From an uncultured Rhodopila sp. (lineage in GTDB: Bacteria > Pseudomonadota > Alphaproteobacteria > Acetobacterales > Acetobacteraceae): 64,000 bases of DNA. The notes below the pieces were generated by a model that saw only the letters and a program-made list of their open reading frames with translations, was not told the origin of the DNA and did no database searches. The DNA is taken from the NCBI RefSeq assembly GCF_903944925.1, contig NZ_CAJATU010000131.1, forward strand, positions 1 through 64,000, in the 5' to 3' direction. The first letter of the stretch is position 1. Each line of letters starts with the position of its first letter. Positions 31,253 through 40,719 of this stretch are shown here, one piece after another. Position numbers and translations under genes: made by a program.

Positions 31253-34200
31253 TTGTTAGCGCAGCCCAACCCGCTTCAGCGAATCAGTTTCATCACATTC
31301 CTTGATGTCATCGATCGCACCGATCTGCTGTTCCATGAAATCCGCCAATTGCAGACCACGTTGATACAGCAACTTGGCCTGCCCGAGTTGTTCGCGGTCT
31401 TGCGCTTCGAGGAGGATTTCCTTTGGACAAAGAATCCTGGCGACCTATGGCTGAACAGCCTGCGCAGCGAAGAAAATATACGGAACCGATTCCGGGGCCT
31501 CGCGCAGCGCTGGACCGTCCGGTACCCGCTCCCATCCGACTCGGAACCGGACCCGAATTTGGGGGCTGGGGATGAAGTGCTGGCCAGAAACCTTGATATT
31601 CGACGCCATGTATGGGATGTGATGCAAGCTGCTTCCAGGCATGGCTACCTGACGCAGGATCTGCGCCGGATTTTTTTCATGACAGCCGAACTGCAGGTCG
31701 TCAAACAAAACCTGCTGCGCGAGAAGATCGTCGTAGTCCACGCCGCGCTTCGGGCCTTTGGCTTGATCCAAACCCACTTGCAGCCGATCAAGCTTGAGCC
31801 GCCAAGCGTACGCGACGCGAAACGCAGTGATTTTCAGAACATCGAAAGCGCACGCCTTAGGCCCCTTCTGCTTGCCTGCTGGGCGTTACGGACCCAACTT
31901 GCTTTGCGCGTCGTGCGGATCGGCAACATTCAGCGCCAGATCGAGCAGCAAATCGACGTGGCGCTTGAGCAAGATCCGCGCCCCTCGGCAGCCCGACGAC
32001 GCGATCAAGGCATCTATAATGATGCCATCGTCGATCGCTTCCTTAGCTTGCAGGGCCTCATGGCAGAGATTCTGAAGAAGCTCGGCACCAAGAACCGCTT
32101 CGCCGTTCACTACCCCGATGCCGACCGCCGAATACCCCCGATAATCATGCACCGCTGGGACCTACAAAACACGTCGCGTTGGCAGCATGAAATCGATGCG
32201 ATCCATCTCGACGAAGCGTGGGATCTCCACAAGCCGCCGCTCGATGCGGCGGCCTATAACGCATTGCGCTATCTTAACTCCTCCTATTGGATGCCGGACC
32301 GTCCGGATATGCAACCGCAGCTTGCGCATGAAATCGCGCATGCTGAGCTGGCCGATCTCTATGCGGGGCCGAACTACTATTCGATGATCGGTGCCTCCGA
32401 TCCCTTTGCCAAGCTGCTCAACAGGATCAATGCGGCGATCGAGGACTTCGGCCGGAGCGCGAATCAGCACGACATTGCGTGGCGTTGGGAACTGACCCAC
32501 GAAGAAATACGCACGGTACTGACCGAAGTTGGGGCAGATCTGCTGGCTACGGCGGCTGTTGGTGATGCCTATTTGTTCACGATGGCGCTCAACGTACCGG
32601 GGGCAGGATTCGAAGCGATCCTGGATGGCCAGCCCAGGGTGCCCGATTTCGACCTCGATTTCGAGCGAGAAATCTTCGAGCGTCTTCCACGCGTTCCCGG
32701 CCCGCCGATATGGTTCCTCCGTTTGCACGCTGCGATCGGCTTCCTGCGTGCCATCGGCAAAAACCGCGTTACACCGGTGCCTCTCGCGGCAACTCTGGTA
32801 AGGGGCGTACGCGACGCCGCCGATTTGCTGTACAGCGCTTTTCGCGACGGTGCGGTCAAGAATCGCCGGGGAGCGTGGGACCATTGGCATGCGCTCTGTC
32901 TGACGATCGAGCGCATCACGGAAGAGGAAGATGGGTACCGGATCGCACGTGAGATCGTGGGCCTCGATGAAGCGGAAGCTACCATTGGCAAGCCGTCCGG
33001 CAGTTGGGTGCAGATCGGCGAGTTGCTGCGAGGCCCACTATTGGAACGGGAAGTCCTTGACGCAGTGCCGGACCGTCAGAGCCTGGAGACGCAGTTTGCC
33101 GAACTCTATCTTAGAGCGGAACCAGAACCCCGCGATGTGTCCGTTGCAAGACTGTTCCGCTGGGTGTTCGACGTACCGTGGCAATTTGCTTTGATCAGCA
33201 GCGTCAAGCTCTTTCCAAAGATCGCGGCAACGGAATCCGTATTGGACGGTGGTATTGCAAAAACGTTTCTCCTCACCATACATGGTGAGCCGTGGCTTGG
33301 CCGCCACATTTTCCAACTGGGCGTCGAGTTGTGGGTCTGGCGCATCCGGAAGGTCCGCATTCGGCTGGAAGTTTGCATCCGGGTCCTGAGGGCGATCCTC
33401 GACAGCCTTCGCCGCCCGGGCCTGGATCTTGGCTCCGGCAGCTTGATTGGTCCCGGCACGCCGCCGTTCGCAGCCCTTGAGCGCTGGTTGACCACGTCTT
33501 TTGGGCACTTTAAGCAGACGCCGGACGATCTGTTGCGACGCTCGGCGCGCAACTGGTCGAAAGACGCAAACGAGCGCGGCAATTTGGAGGATAGCGAGCA
33601 CACTCGGGACGCGCAGCGCAAGGCTGCCGATGCACTCGCCGATTTGCTCGGGGCTGCGCTTGTTGCGCTGGGCAAATCCGATGTGGGGCCAGGTCGCGGC
33701 ACGCCCGAGCCCGACAAGCTTCGCGTCCGCCTCAGGTTGGCGCAACTGCGGGATTACGCGAGGTGGTCCGGCAACCGCGTTGCACGTGCTGACGACCTGA
33801 CACAACGGCTTATGCCCACGTTGATGCGCCTGTTAGGCCATAATCTGGAATCAGGTAAAGGACGCAGCAGGATTTATCGGCTGCAGCGTATCGCCACACG
33901 GGCGCATGTTCTGCCGCTGTCCGCCCGCATTGAGTTCGGGCAGCAACGTCATGCCACCTTCAGTTCCGGTCAGCGCGAGCTGTTTGCTTCGCCCTGGGTA
34001 GATGCGCCTGCGAACAGAGACAAGGCGCATTTCGTGCGCTGCCTTCCCTTGCTCGGGCGGTACGACTTAATCCGCATTGAGGAAGCCCGGACAGTCGGAC
34101 CTGGAAAGTTGCCCCGCCTATCGGTGCACTCGCAGGCGATGGACAGCGCAACCCGAGATGCTTCGGGACGAGAGGCCGGACAGGAAGCCGTGCCCCCAGT

Positions 34201-35728
34201 GGAGTTTGAAATTTCGGGCGCTCTCCCAATAGGTTCCGGGCCGGTTGTGTTACCATTGGACGCGCTGCGTCCATATAAACAACCCGGCGGCTTGACAGCC
34301 AAGGATATGAACGAACTGGAGCCTCTTTCCCATAACCAGAATCTAGAGGTTCGCGCGCTATGGTGGAACTCGCCCTATGTCGTGGAAGTGGTCTGGACCA
34401 AAATTCCACCGTATCGTGGCATCGATGGGCGGTTCTTTTCGAACTATATCATCGCGTCCGAGCCAATCCCCCTACCCGACGACCCTAGACGCTCGACGTT
34501 GCCGCAAGCGAATCGCGAATACGATGAGCCATTTTTCATTCGCCAGCAGTTTGGCCTGCCGTTCAGGCGTGAATGGCTGACAGAGACGATGCCTCCATGG
34601 AATCCAGTCGAAGTGCAAGCCAAATGGAACGCTCTGGTTGCAGCGATGGCCCGGCGGCCCCCCGACGCATTCACCGCCGATCGGCATGCCGCTCGTTCGG
34701 AATGGTTCATCACGCCCGGTGAAAAAGCCCCGATGGCGGTTCTGTCGACGCAACTTGCGCAGCGTTCGGCGCGACTGACCTTCCTGCGGCAGATTGCCCA
34801 CCCGGGGATTAAGGCGGAACGGGCAGATCCGTGGGGAGCCTTTCGTCTGGCGGATCCCGACCGCCGTAACAGTACGGCCGGAGATGATGGCTTCATCATC
34901 GATGGCTGGGGTGACATTGTTTGCGTCTTCAACATCGATTCCCGCGAGACCGACAGGCCGGGCGTCGGCCACCTGCTGCCGACCGTCGGCGATCTCGTCG
35001 ACACGAAAAGCTGGGTCTATGATAGCGAGGGCAAATTTTCCGCCGGAGCACTGACCAAACGCCTGAAGCGGTTTCACAAGGAAGTTGCCCGCCGGCTGAC
35101 CGAAATCATCCACTTCAAGAATGCTTGCTACGATCATTTCCTCGTTGCCCGCACTGAGCTTGCCTTCACGACTTTTGCCGGCGACGCGGCCTTACGTACT
35201 ATGTTGCATCAAAAATTTGGTGGTCCGCAAGATACCAAAACCGGTAACCTGGACTGGTCATTTCAATGCCGCATCAGGCCAGACCGTGCTTCCGGTCTCT
35301 ACAATCTGAATTTCGTCAATCAGGTTACAAACTGGAGTGAGGATCAGAACGCCCGCGCCGCGCTGACACGTCGTGCCCGCACGGCCCGTGAGAAGTGGCT
35401 TGATGTCCCTATGCCGATTTTCCTGGTGCGCCAGGCCGGCGTACTGGATTACCGGATTAGTATCATGCGTGAGCCGAAAGGCTTGCACGCCATGGATCAG
35501 ATGTTGTTCGGCGAGAATGGCGCGCTGGTTGACGCCTACGAAACGTTGGCGCGGGACCTGGGCGATGGGCAGAACATTTGCCGCGAGGTCCTCGAGGGCC
35601 GTGTCTTTATCCCTGCCACGGCGCTGATGATGTCCTCAATGCTCGCCGGCGAGGCTTTGGAAGCGATCGATCACCGGTTCACAACGCTCGGGATCGCATG
35701 GAGGGCGCCGGATCCCCCCCTACTTTAA
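31253..35728 (+). CDS. 1491-residue protein of unknown family with zincin (HEXXH) signature
   Basis: Very large soluble protein without signal peptide or membrane helix. The start is TTG 31253, chosen because GGGAGG lies ten bases upstream and no in-frame ATG fits. Residues 1-330 look helical and charged. Residues 355-365 read QLAHEIAHAEL, a zinc metallopeptidase HEXXH (H359, E360, H363). 61 residues later comes LTEVGADLLA (E425), matching the ExxAD third-ligand motif of M48-like gluzincins. The remaining 1050 residues have no motif I can name; a late domain (about 1190-1260) contains DDGFIIDGWGDIVCVFNIDS. The protease call rests only on the spacing of these ligands. It diverges from the coiled-coil/membrane pair, and its stop overlaps the stop of the phosphoesterase gene by four bases. 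Codon use is less GC-biased than neighbours. Confidence 0.7.
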   Translation: MLAQPNPLQRISFITFLDVIDRTDLLFHEIRQLQTTLIQQLGLPELFAVLRFEEDFLWTKNPGDLWLNSLRSEENIRNRFRGLAQRWTVRYPLPSDSEPDPNLGAGDEVLARNLDIRRHVWDVMQAASRHGYLTQDLRRIFFMTAELQVVKQNLLREKIVVVHAALRAFGLIQTHLQPIKLEPPSVRDAKRSDFQNIESARLRPLLLACWALRTQLALRVVRIGNIQRQIEQQIDVALEQDPRPSAARRRDQGIYNDAIVDRFLSLQGLMAEILKKLGTKNRFAVHYPDADRRIPPIIMHRWDLQNTSRWQHEIDAIHLDEAWDLHKPPLDAAAYNALRYLNSSYWMPDRPDMQPQLAHEIAHAELADLYAGPNYYSMIGASDPFAKLLNRINAAIEDFGRSANQHDIAWRWELTHEEIRTVLTEVGADLLATAAVGDAYLFTMALNVPGAGFEAILDGQPRVPDFDLDFEREIFERLPRVPGPPIWFLRLHAAIGFLRAIGKNRVTPVPLAATLVRGVRDAADLLYSAFRDGAVKNRRGAWDHWHALCLTIERITEEEDGYRIAREIVGLDEAEATIGKPSGSWVQIGELLRGPLLEREVLDAVPDRQSLETQFAELYLRAEPEPRDVSVARLFRWVFDVPWQFALISSVKLFPKIAATESVLDGGIAKTFLLTIHGEPWLGRHIFQLGVELWVWRIRKVRIRLEVCIRVLRAILDSLRRPGLDLGSGSLIGPGTPPFAALERWLTTSFGHFKQTPDDLLRRSARNWSKDANERGNLEDSEHTRDAQRKAADALADLLGAALVALGKSDVGPGRGTPEPDKLRVRLRLAQLRDYARWSGNRVARADDLTQRLMPTLMRLLGHNLESGKGRSRIYRLQRIATRAHVLPLSARIEFGQQRHATFSSGQRELFASPWVDAPANRDKAHFVRCLPLLGRYDLIRIEEARTVGPGKLPRLSVHSQAMDSATRDASGREAGQEAVPPVEFEISGALPIGSGPVVLPLDALRPYKQPGGLTAKDMNELEPLSHNQNLEVRALWWNSPYVVEVVWTKIPPYRGIDGRFFSNYIIASEPIPLPDDPRRSTLPQANREYDEPFFIRQQFGLPFRREWLTETMPPWNPVEVQAKWNALVAAMARRPPDAFTADRHAARSEWFITPGEKAPMAVLSTQLAQRSARLTFLRQIAHPGIKAERADPWGAFRLADPDRRNSTAGDDGFIIDGWGDIVCVFNIDSRETDRPGVGHLLPTVGDLVDTKSWVYDSEGKFSAGALTKRLKRFHKEVARRLTEIIHFKNACYDHFLVARTELAFTTFAGDAALRTMLHQKFGGPQDTKTGNLDWSFQCRIRPDRASGLYNLNFVNQVTNWSEDQNARAALTRRARTAREKWLDVPMPIFLVRQAGVLDYRISIMREPKGLHAMDQMLFGENGALVDAYETLARDLGDGQNICREVLEGRVFIPATALMMSSMLAGEALEAIDHRFTTLGIAWRAPDPPLL

Positions 35729-37356
35729 GGCAACTCCAGCGCCCCCGTCAGATCCCCCATAGCAGGCTGCCCGTTTGCCGCGAGCGCCGCATCCCGCGCC
35801 GCGATCCCCGGCAGCACCGGCAGCTTCCACCGGTTGGTGACGAACCGCAGGATCGAGGTCGTATCATACAGCGTATGATCCACCGTCCCCTTGCGCGCAT
35901 ACGGCGAGATAATCAGCGCCGGAATCCGCGTCCCCGGCCCGAACCGATCGGCCTTCGGCGGCGCCGCATGGTCCCACCAGCCGCCGAACTCGTCATACGT
36001 CACCACTACCAGCATATGGCCCCATTGCGGGCTGGCCCGCAGCGCGTCCAGCAACACGGCGATATGCCGATCGCCATCGGCGATGTTGGCATAGACCGCG
36101 TGCTCGTTCACTGATCCCTGCGGCTTGTAGAACGTCACCGGCGGCAGGCTGCCGTTGCGGATATCGGTCAGGAACCGTGACTCCGGCAGCACGCCCGGAT
36201 CCGTCACCACCCCCGCATCCAGCAGATGCGCCGCGCGATTCGCCGCCCCCGCCGCGGTGGAGGGATCGAATGCCGCGAAGTAGTCGAACGGCTGATGATG
36301 GTACTGGAAATTCGGCACCGCCGCCGATACCCCCGCCGCGAACGGCGGATGCGACAGGGCGAAATCCCACGCTCCGGCATAATACGCCCACCCGACACCC
36401 GCCGCGGTCAGCAGGTCGCCGATAGTGGCTTCCGTCTGCGGCGTCAGTGTCGTCGCCGACGTCAGCTTCACCGTCTTCTGCGCGGCGTCGGCATTGCCGC
36501 TCGGCGGATAGGGCGGCTGCATCGTGTTCACCGCGTAGAAATCCGGCGTCAGCGGACCGCTGAGCTTGAAGACCGGCGGCCCGTCCAGTGCGGAGCCGGG
36601 CGAATTCGCCGCCAGGGTCAGGGTGACGCCATCCGGCTCCACCGCCGAGACCCCGGGATTGGCGCCGCCATTCGGGTTGATGCCGCCATGGCCGTAATAC
36701 GGCGTGCACGAGCAGATCAGATAGAAATGGTTCAGGAACGAGCCGCCGAACGCGCCCTGGTAGAAATTGTCCGCCAGCACATACTGGTGCGCCCAGTCCC
36801 ATAGCGGCAGTTCGGCCTCGGGCGCCGGGGTGAAATACCCCATCGTCATGCCGCCGGAATCCGCCCAGGCGGCGAACATGTTGTTGGCGCCGCCATTGAT
36901 CTGCATCTGGTTCTCATAGAACCGGTGGTACAGGTCGCGGTTGGTATAGCGCAGCGGATCGGTGTCCTCGGACCCGGCCGACTGATACAGCGCGGCGACG
37001 TCGTAGGGATGGTTGAAGCTGCCGAGGAAGGTCGCTGTCTGTCCCTCGGTCAGCGAGACAGGCGCCACCGGTGCGCCCTGGAATACATGGTCCGAGGTGC
37101 CGCCCCACACCGCCGGCAGCCCGCGCAACGGTTTGCCGTCGCGATCGAGCTGGGTGACGGAGGCGGCGGAGGCCTGCGCGAGGCCGTTGGCGCCGGGGAA
37201 GGTGCCATACAGGTTGTCGAAGCTGCGATTCTCGGCATAGATCACGACGACGGTCTGGATGTCGTCGTAACGCGGCGCGGCGGCAGCGGCCACCGGGAGT
37301 GCCGCCGCCGTGGCGGCCAGGCCGGCAACCCAACGTGCTGAAATCCTGCGTATCAT
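35725..37356 (-). CDS. Exported phosphoesterase (acid phosphatase AcpA / phospholipase C family)
   Basis: Metal-dependent phosphoesterase of the alkaline-phosphatase superfamily, 543 residues with a signal peptide (MIRRISARWVAGLAATAAAL, cut near AAA-APRYDD). The family motif VVVIYAENRSFDNLYGTFPG holds the first metal-binding Glu/Asn and follows directly. Later blocks are NFYQGAFGGSFLNHFYL, VTYDEFGGWWDH (Asp/Glu and His metal ligands) and RIPALIISPYARKG. Members include AcpA and non-haemolytic phospholipase C; which one cannot be told. The start at 37356 gives a proper signal peptide; the frame is open to 37437. It is divergent from the di-haem peroxidase gene, a neighbourhood often seen for these two families. 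Confidence 0.9.
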   Translation of the reverse strand: MIRRISARWVAGLAATAAALPVAAAAAPRYDDIQTVVVIYAENRSFDNLYGTFPGANGLAQASAASVTQLDRDGKPLRGLPAVWGGTSDHVFQGAPVAPVSLTEGQTATFLGSFNHPYDVAALYQSAGSEDTDPLRYTNRDLYHRFYENQMQINGGANNMFAAWADSGGMTMGYFTPAPEAELPLWDWAHQYVLADNFYQGAFGGSFLNHFYLICSCTPYYGHGGINPNGGANPGVSAVEPDGVTLTLAANSPGSALDGPPVFKLSGPLTPDFYAVNTMQPPYPPSGNADAAQKTVKLTSATTLTPQTEATIGDLLTAAGVGWAYYAGAWDFALSHPPFAAGVSAAVPNFQYHHQPFDYFAAFDPSTAAGAANRAAHLLDAGVVTDPGVLPESRFLTDIRNGSLPPVTFYKPQGSVNEHAVYANIADGDRHIAVLLDALRASPQWGHMLVVVTYDEFGGWWDHAAPPKADRFGPGTRIPALIISPYARKGTVDHTLYDTTSILRFVTNRWKLPVLPGIAARDAALAANGQPAMGDLTGALELP

Positions 37357-37417
37357 GCGTTCCCCGCAACCAGACCGTTTCAGAATGTGACCATCGAATG
37401 CACCATATAAGCCGCGC

Positions 37418-38677
37418 GTGCAAACCCGGGATGGCATTTCCGTGACAATACCCGCTGTTCGCGCCTTGGCCGTGGTGATCTGCCTGGCACTGCCGGCCCG
37501 CGCCGCGGACGCGCCGAACCTGCCGTGGGGGAAGACGCCTTCGGCCGCCTCCGCCTATGCCCGCGCCGCCGCCATCGCCGAACTCGGCCGCAAGCTGTTC
37601 TTCGATCCGGCGCTGTCGGCATCCGGCAAGATGGCGTGCGCAACCTGCCACGATCCGGCGCACGGGTTCGCGGGCCCGGATGCTCGGCCGGTGCAGATGG
37701 GCGGCCCCGACCTGCGGCGTTCCGGCGTGCGGGCGGTCCCCGCATTGACCTACGGGCTGTTTGCTCCCGCATTCCGGGAGCATTTCTTCGAATCCGAGGA
37801 AGACGGCGACGAAAGCGCGGACCAAGGTCCGGCCGGGGGGCGAGGCTGGGATGGACGGGTGGATCGGCTGCGCGACCAGGCGGCAGTCCCATTACTTGAT
37901 AATAAGGAAATGGCCATGGCCGGCGCCGCGTCGGTGGCCGCGGCGGCCGGGCAGGGGTCGTATGCCGCGGACATTCGGGCCTTGTATGGACAGGATGTAT
38001 TCGGCCGCCCGCAGGCGGCCTTCGCCGCCGTGACCGAGGCGCTGGAATATTTCCAGCAAACACCAACAGTGTTCAGCCCCTTCAGCAGCAAATATGACGC
38101 ATTCCTGCGCGGTTCCGCCGAACTGTCCGAGCCCGAGGCGCGCGGACTGGCGGTGTTCAACGACCCGGAACGCGGCAACTGCGCATCGTGCCACAAAAGC
38201 GCCGTGACCAGGGACGGCAAGCCGCCGCTGTTCACCGACTTCGGCTTTGCCGCGCTGGGGCTGCCGCGCAACCACGCGATCCCGGCGAACAGTGATCCCG
38301 GCTATTTCGATCTCGGCCTGTGCGGGCCGTATCGGAGGGATTTGACCGCGGTGGCAAAGTATTGCGGACTGTTCAAAGCGCCGTCGCTGCGGAACGTCGC
38401 GCTGAAGCAAAGTTTTTATCATAACGGCGTCGTTCATACGCTGCGTGAGGCGGTCGCGTTCTATGCCGAACGGGACACCGAACCGGCGAAATGGTATCCG
38501 GCCGGAGCGGATGGCACGCTGCATAAATTCGATGACCTTCCCGCCGGATTTGCGGACAATGTCGAGAAGGGTCCCCCGTTCGGCGGCGAGAGGCACCTGT
38601 CCGGTGCCGATGTGGACGATCTCGTGGCTTTCCTTACAACCCTGACCGACGGATACCGTGCCGGCGGGGAAAGGTAG
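37418..38677 (+). CDS. Di-haem cytochrome c peroxidase / MauG-family protein
   Basis: Periplasmic enzyme with two covalently bound c-type haems, 419 residues. An N-terminal export signal (VRALAVVICLALPARAAD) is followed by LGRKLFFDPALSASGKMACA, the first haem site CATCH, and the second haem site CASCH in the C-terminal half. LFKAPSLRNVALKQSFYHNG is a family block near the second haem. Bacterial members reduce hydrogen peroxide (CcpA) or modify proteins and small molecules (MauG). Start is GTG 37418 or GTG 37442; the latter gives a shorter signal peptide and has GGGATGG upstream. It diverges from the phosphoesterase gene. Confidence 0.9.
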   Translation: MQTRDGISVTIPAVRALAVVICLALPARAADAPNLPWGKTPSAASAYARAAAIAELGRKLFFDPALSASGKMACATCHDPAHGFAGPDARPVQMGGPDLRRSGVRAVPALTYGLFAPAFREHFFESEEDGDESADQGPAGGRGWDGRVDRLRDQAAVPLLDNKEMAMAGAASVAAAAGQGSYAADIRALYGQDVFGRPQAAFAAVTEALEYFQQTPTVFSPFSSKYDAFLRGSAELSEPEARGLAVFNDPERGNCASCHKSAVTRDGKPPLFTDFGFAALGLPRNHAIPANSDPGYFDLGLCGPYRRDLTAVAKYCGLFKAPSLRNVALKQSFYHNGVVHTLREAVAFYAERDTEPAKWYPAGADGTLHKFDDLPAGFADNVEKGPPFGGERHLSGADVDDLVAFLTTLTDGYRAGGER

Positions 38678-38707
38678 TCGCACCGGCCACGACAGCCTCT
38701 TTCACCT

Positions 38708-38735
38708 GCCCGGGCTTCAGGGCATAAGCCCGGGC
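38708..38735. promoter_or_regulatory. Hairpin directly before the pyrD start codon
   Basis: GCCCGGGCTT and AAGCCCGGGC form a perfect 10-bp stem around an eight-base loop. The hairpin ends two bases before the pyrD ATG at 38738, so it occupies the place of the ribosome binding site. There is no T-run, so it is not a standard terminator for the peroxidase gene. Confidence 0.5.
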
Positions 38736-38737
38736 CG

Positions 38738-39802
38738 ATGCTGTCCATTCTGTCTTCCCTCGCGATTCCCGCGCTTCACCTGCTCGACCCCGAGCAAGCG
38801 CATACGCTGGCGATCCGCGCCCTCGCTCTGGGCATTGCGCCGCGCGTGCCCGAACCCGACCATCCGGCGCTTGCCGTCACCGTCCTCGGCCGCCGCTTCG
38901 GCAACCCCATCGGGCTGGCCGCCGGCTTCGACAAGAACGCCGCCGCCGGTCCGGCGCTGCTGCGCCTCGGGTTCGGCTTCGTCGAAACCGGCACCGTCAC
39001 GCCGCTGCCGCAGGGCGGCAATCCGAAGCCGCGCATCTTCCGGCTGACCGAGGACCGGGCGGTGATCAACCGGCTGGGATTCAACAACGCCGGCCTCGCG
39101 GTCTACCTGCGCAACCTCCGCAACCTGTCCGGCCGCAGCATCCCGCTCGGCGCCAATGTCGGTATCAACAAAGAGGGTGCCGAACCCGTCCGCGACTACA
39201 AGGCGTTGATCGAGGCGGTGGCGCCATTGGCGGATTATGCCGTCATCAACGTATCCTCGCCCAACACGCCCGGACTGCGGGACCTGCAGTCGGAGGACCA
39301 GCTTCGCGCCATCCTCAAAGCCGTCGCGACCGTTGCCAACCGGCCGCCGATACTGGTCAAGGTCGCGCCGGACCTGTCGCATGAAGGACTGGCGTCGGTA
39401 GTGGAAACCTGCGTGGAGGAGGGCGTCCGGTGCCTGATCGTCGGCAACACGACGATCTCCCGCCCCGCCGGGCTGAAGTCTGTGCACGCGCGCGAAACCG
39501 GCGGCCTGTCGGGCGAGCCGTTGCGGGCACTGTCCACCGCCATGTTGGCGCGCGCCAGCCTGCTCGCTCGCGGGCGGCTGATCCTGATTGGCACAGGGGG
39601 AATATCCACCGGCCGCGACGTATTGACGAAAATCCAGGCGGGCGCTTCGCTGGTGCAGCTTTACACCGCGTTCGTCTACCAAGGTCCCGGGCTGATCCCG
39701 CGCCTGAAATCCGAGCTTCTCGCCGCCCTGCGCGACGAGCGCATCGCGAACGTGCAGGATGCCGTCGGCACCCGGGCGCAAGAACTGGCGGAGCAGGTCT
39801 GA
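38738..39802 (+). CDS. pyrD: Dihydroorotate dehydrogenase (quinone), class 2
   Basis: Membrane-associated flavoenzyme that oxidises dihydroorotate to orotate with quinone, step four of pyrimidine synthesis. The 354-residue protein has the class 2 N-terminal extension (LDPEQAHTLAIRALALG), the FMN/substrate strands GNPIGLAAGFDKNA, VETGTVTPLPQGGNPKPR, the NRLGFNNAG block, the ANVGINKE strand, NVSSPNTPGLRDLQ, where Ser is the catalytic base, and the phosphate-binding IGTGGISTG. Length is normal. The HAD hydrolase gene starts on the next base after its stop, so they form an operon. A strong hairpin lies just before the start codon. Confidence 0.96.
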   Translation: MLSILSSLAIPALHLLDPEQAHTLAIRALALGIAPRVPEPDHPALAVTVLGRRFGNPIGLAAGFDKNAAAGPALLRLGFGFVETGTVTPLPQGGNPKPRIFRLTEDRAVINRLGFNNAGLAVYLRNLRNLSGRSIPLGANVGINKEGAEPVRDYKALIEAVAPLADYAVINVSSPNTPGLRDLQSEDQLRAILKAVATVANRPPILVKVAPDLSHEGLASVVETCVEEGVRCLIVGNTTISRPAGLKSVHARETGGLSGEPLRALSTAMLARASLLARGRLILIGTGGISTGRDVLTKIQAGASLVQLYTAFVYQGPGLIPRLKSELLAALRDERIANVQDAVGTRAQELAEQV

Positions 39803-40669
39803 ATGGAACATCTCACCGGGTTCGCCCCGCTGGCCGAGCGGTACAACGGCTTTGTCCTTGATCTGTGGGGCGTCATCCATGACGGGGTGAATGCGTTTCC
39901 GCACGCCGTGGATTGCCTGGCGCGGCTGCGCGACGCCGGCAAGCGGACGCTGCTGCTATCCAACGTGCCGCGCCCCAACGACGCGGTGCGGACGATGATG
40001 CGGCAGATGGGGATTCCCGACTCGCTGTACACCGGCATTCTCACCAGCGGCGAGGCGGTGCGGCTCGCGCTGATATCGCCGCCGGACCTGTGGTGGGCGG
40101 AACTCGGGCAGCGCGTCTACCATCTGGGTCCGGAGCGCGACCGCCCGGTGTTCGACGGCCTGCCGCTGGTGCTCACCGACTCGCCGGCCGATGCCAACTT
40201 TGTGCTGAATACCGGTCCGGACGACCACCGCAACCCGAGCGACATGGCGGAGTTCGAGTCGATCCTGGCCGAGTGCGCGCAGCACCGGCTGAAGATGATT
40301 TGCGCCAATCCGGACCTGGTGGTGATTCGCGGCGGGGTGCGGGTGCTGTGCGCGGGGTCGCTGGCGGTGCGCTACCAGGAACTCGGCGGCGACGTGCGGT
40401 CGCTGGGCAAGCCCGATCCGGCGATCTACCAGCCGGTGTTGGAGCAACTCGGGCTGCCGCCCGAGGAAGTGCTGGCGGTGGGCGATTCGCTGCTGACCGA
40501 CGTTGCCGGGGCGGCGGGCGTCGATCTTGCCGCGTGTTGGGTGCTGAGCGGCATCCATGGCCGGGATCTCGCGGACGCAGCGGGTGGCTTCGACACGATC
40601 CGGACGGAAGCCGCGGCGCGTGCCGCCGGGGTTGATCCGGTGGCCACGGTGCCGCGGTTTGCGTGGTAA
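39803..40669 (+). CDS. HAD-superfamily hydrolase, TIGR01459 (NagD-like, subfamily IIA)
   Basis: Cytoplasmic phosphatase-like protein of 288 residues. Motif I is FVLDLWGVIHDGVNAFP (the nucleophile Asp is D in LDLWG; the second Asp position is Trp-Gly in this group). A class IIA cap follows LLLSNVPRPND (motif II Ser), and motifs III/IV are LGKPDPAIYQPVLEQLGL and AVGDSLLTDVAGAAG. This matches the alphaproteobacterial TIGR01459 family of unknown substrate. The classical second catalytic Asp (DxD) is therefore not present, so phosphatase activity is open. The ATG abuts the pyrD stop (TGAATG), showing coupled expression. Confidence 0.9.
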   Translation: MEHLTGFAPLAERYNGFVLDLWGVIHDGVNAFPHAVDCLARLRDAGKRTLLLSNVPRPNDAVRTMMRQMGIPDSLYTGILTSGEAVRLALISPPDLWWAELGQRVYHLGPERDRPVFDGLPLVLTDSPADANFVLNTGPDDHRNPSDMAEFESILAECAQHRLKMICANPDLVVIRGGVRVLCAGSLAVRYQELGGDVRSLGKPDPAIYQPVLEQLGLPPEEVLAVGDSLLTDVAGAAGVDLAACWVLSGIHGRDLADAAGGFDTIRTEAAARAAGVDPVATVPRFAW

Positions 40670-40719
40670 AATACGGAGCATCGGCTTCTGCCGGCTCCGT
40701 CATGGCCGCGCCGTCGGCC

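Noticed and set aside
31213-31305. Short ATG-started ORF before the large zincin-like gene
   Set aside because: It starts right at the likely transcription start, has no ribosome binding site and overlaps the better supported TTG start in another frame.
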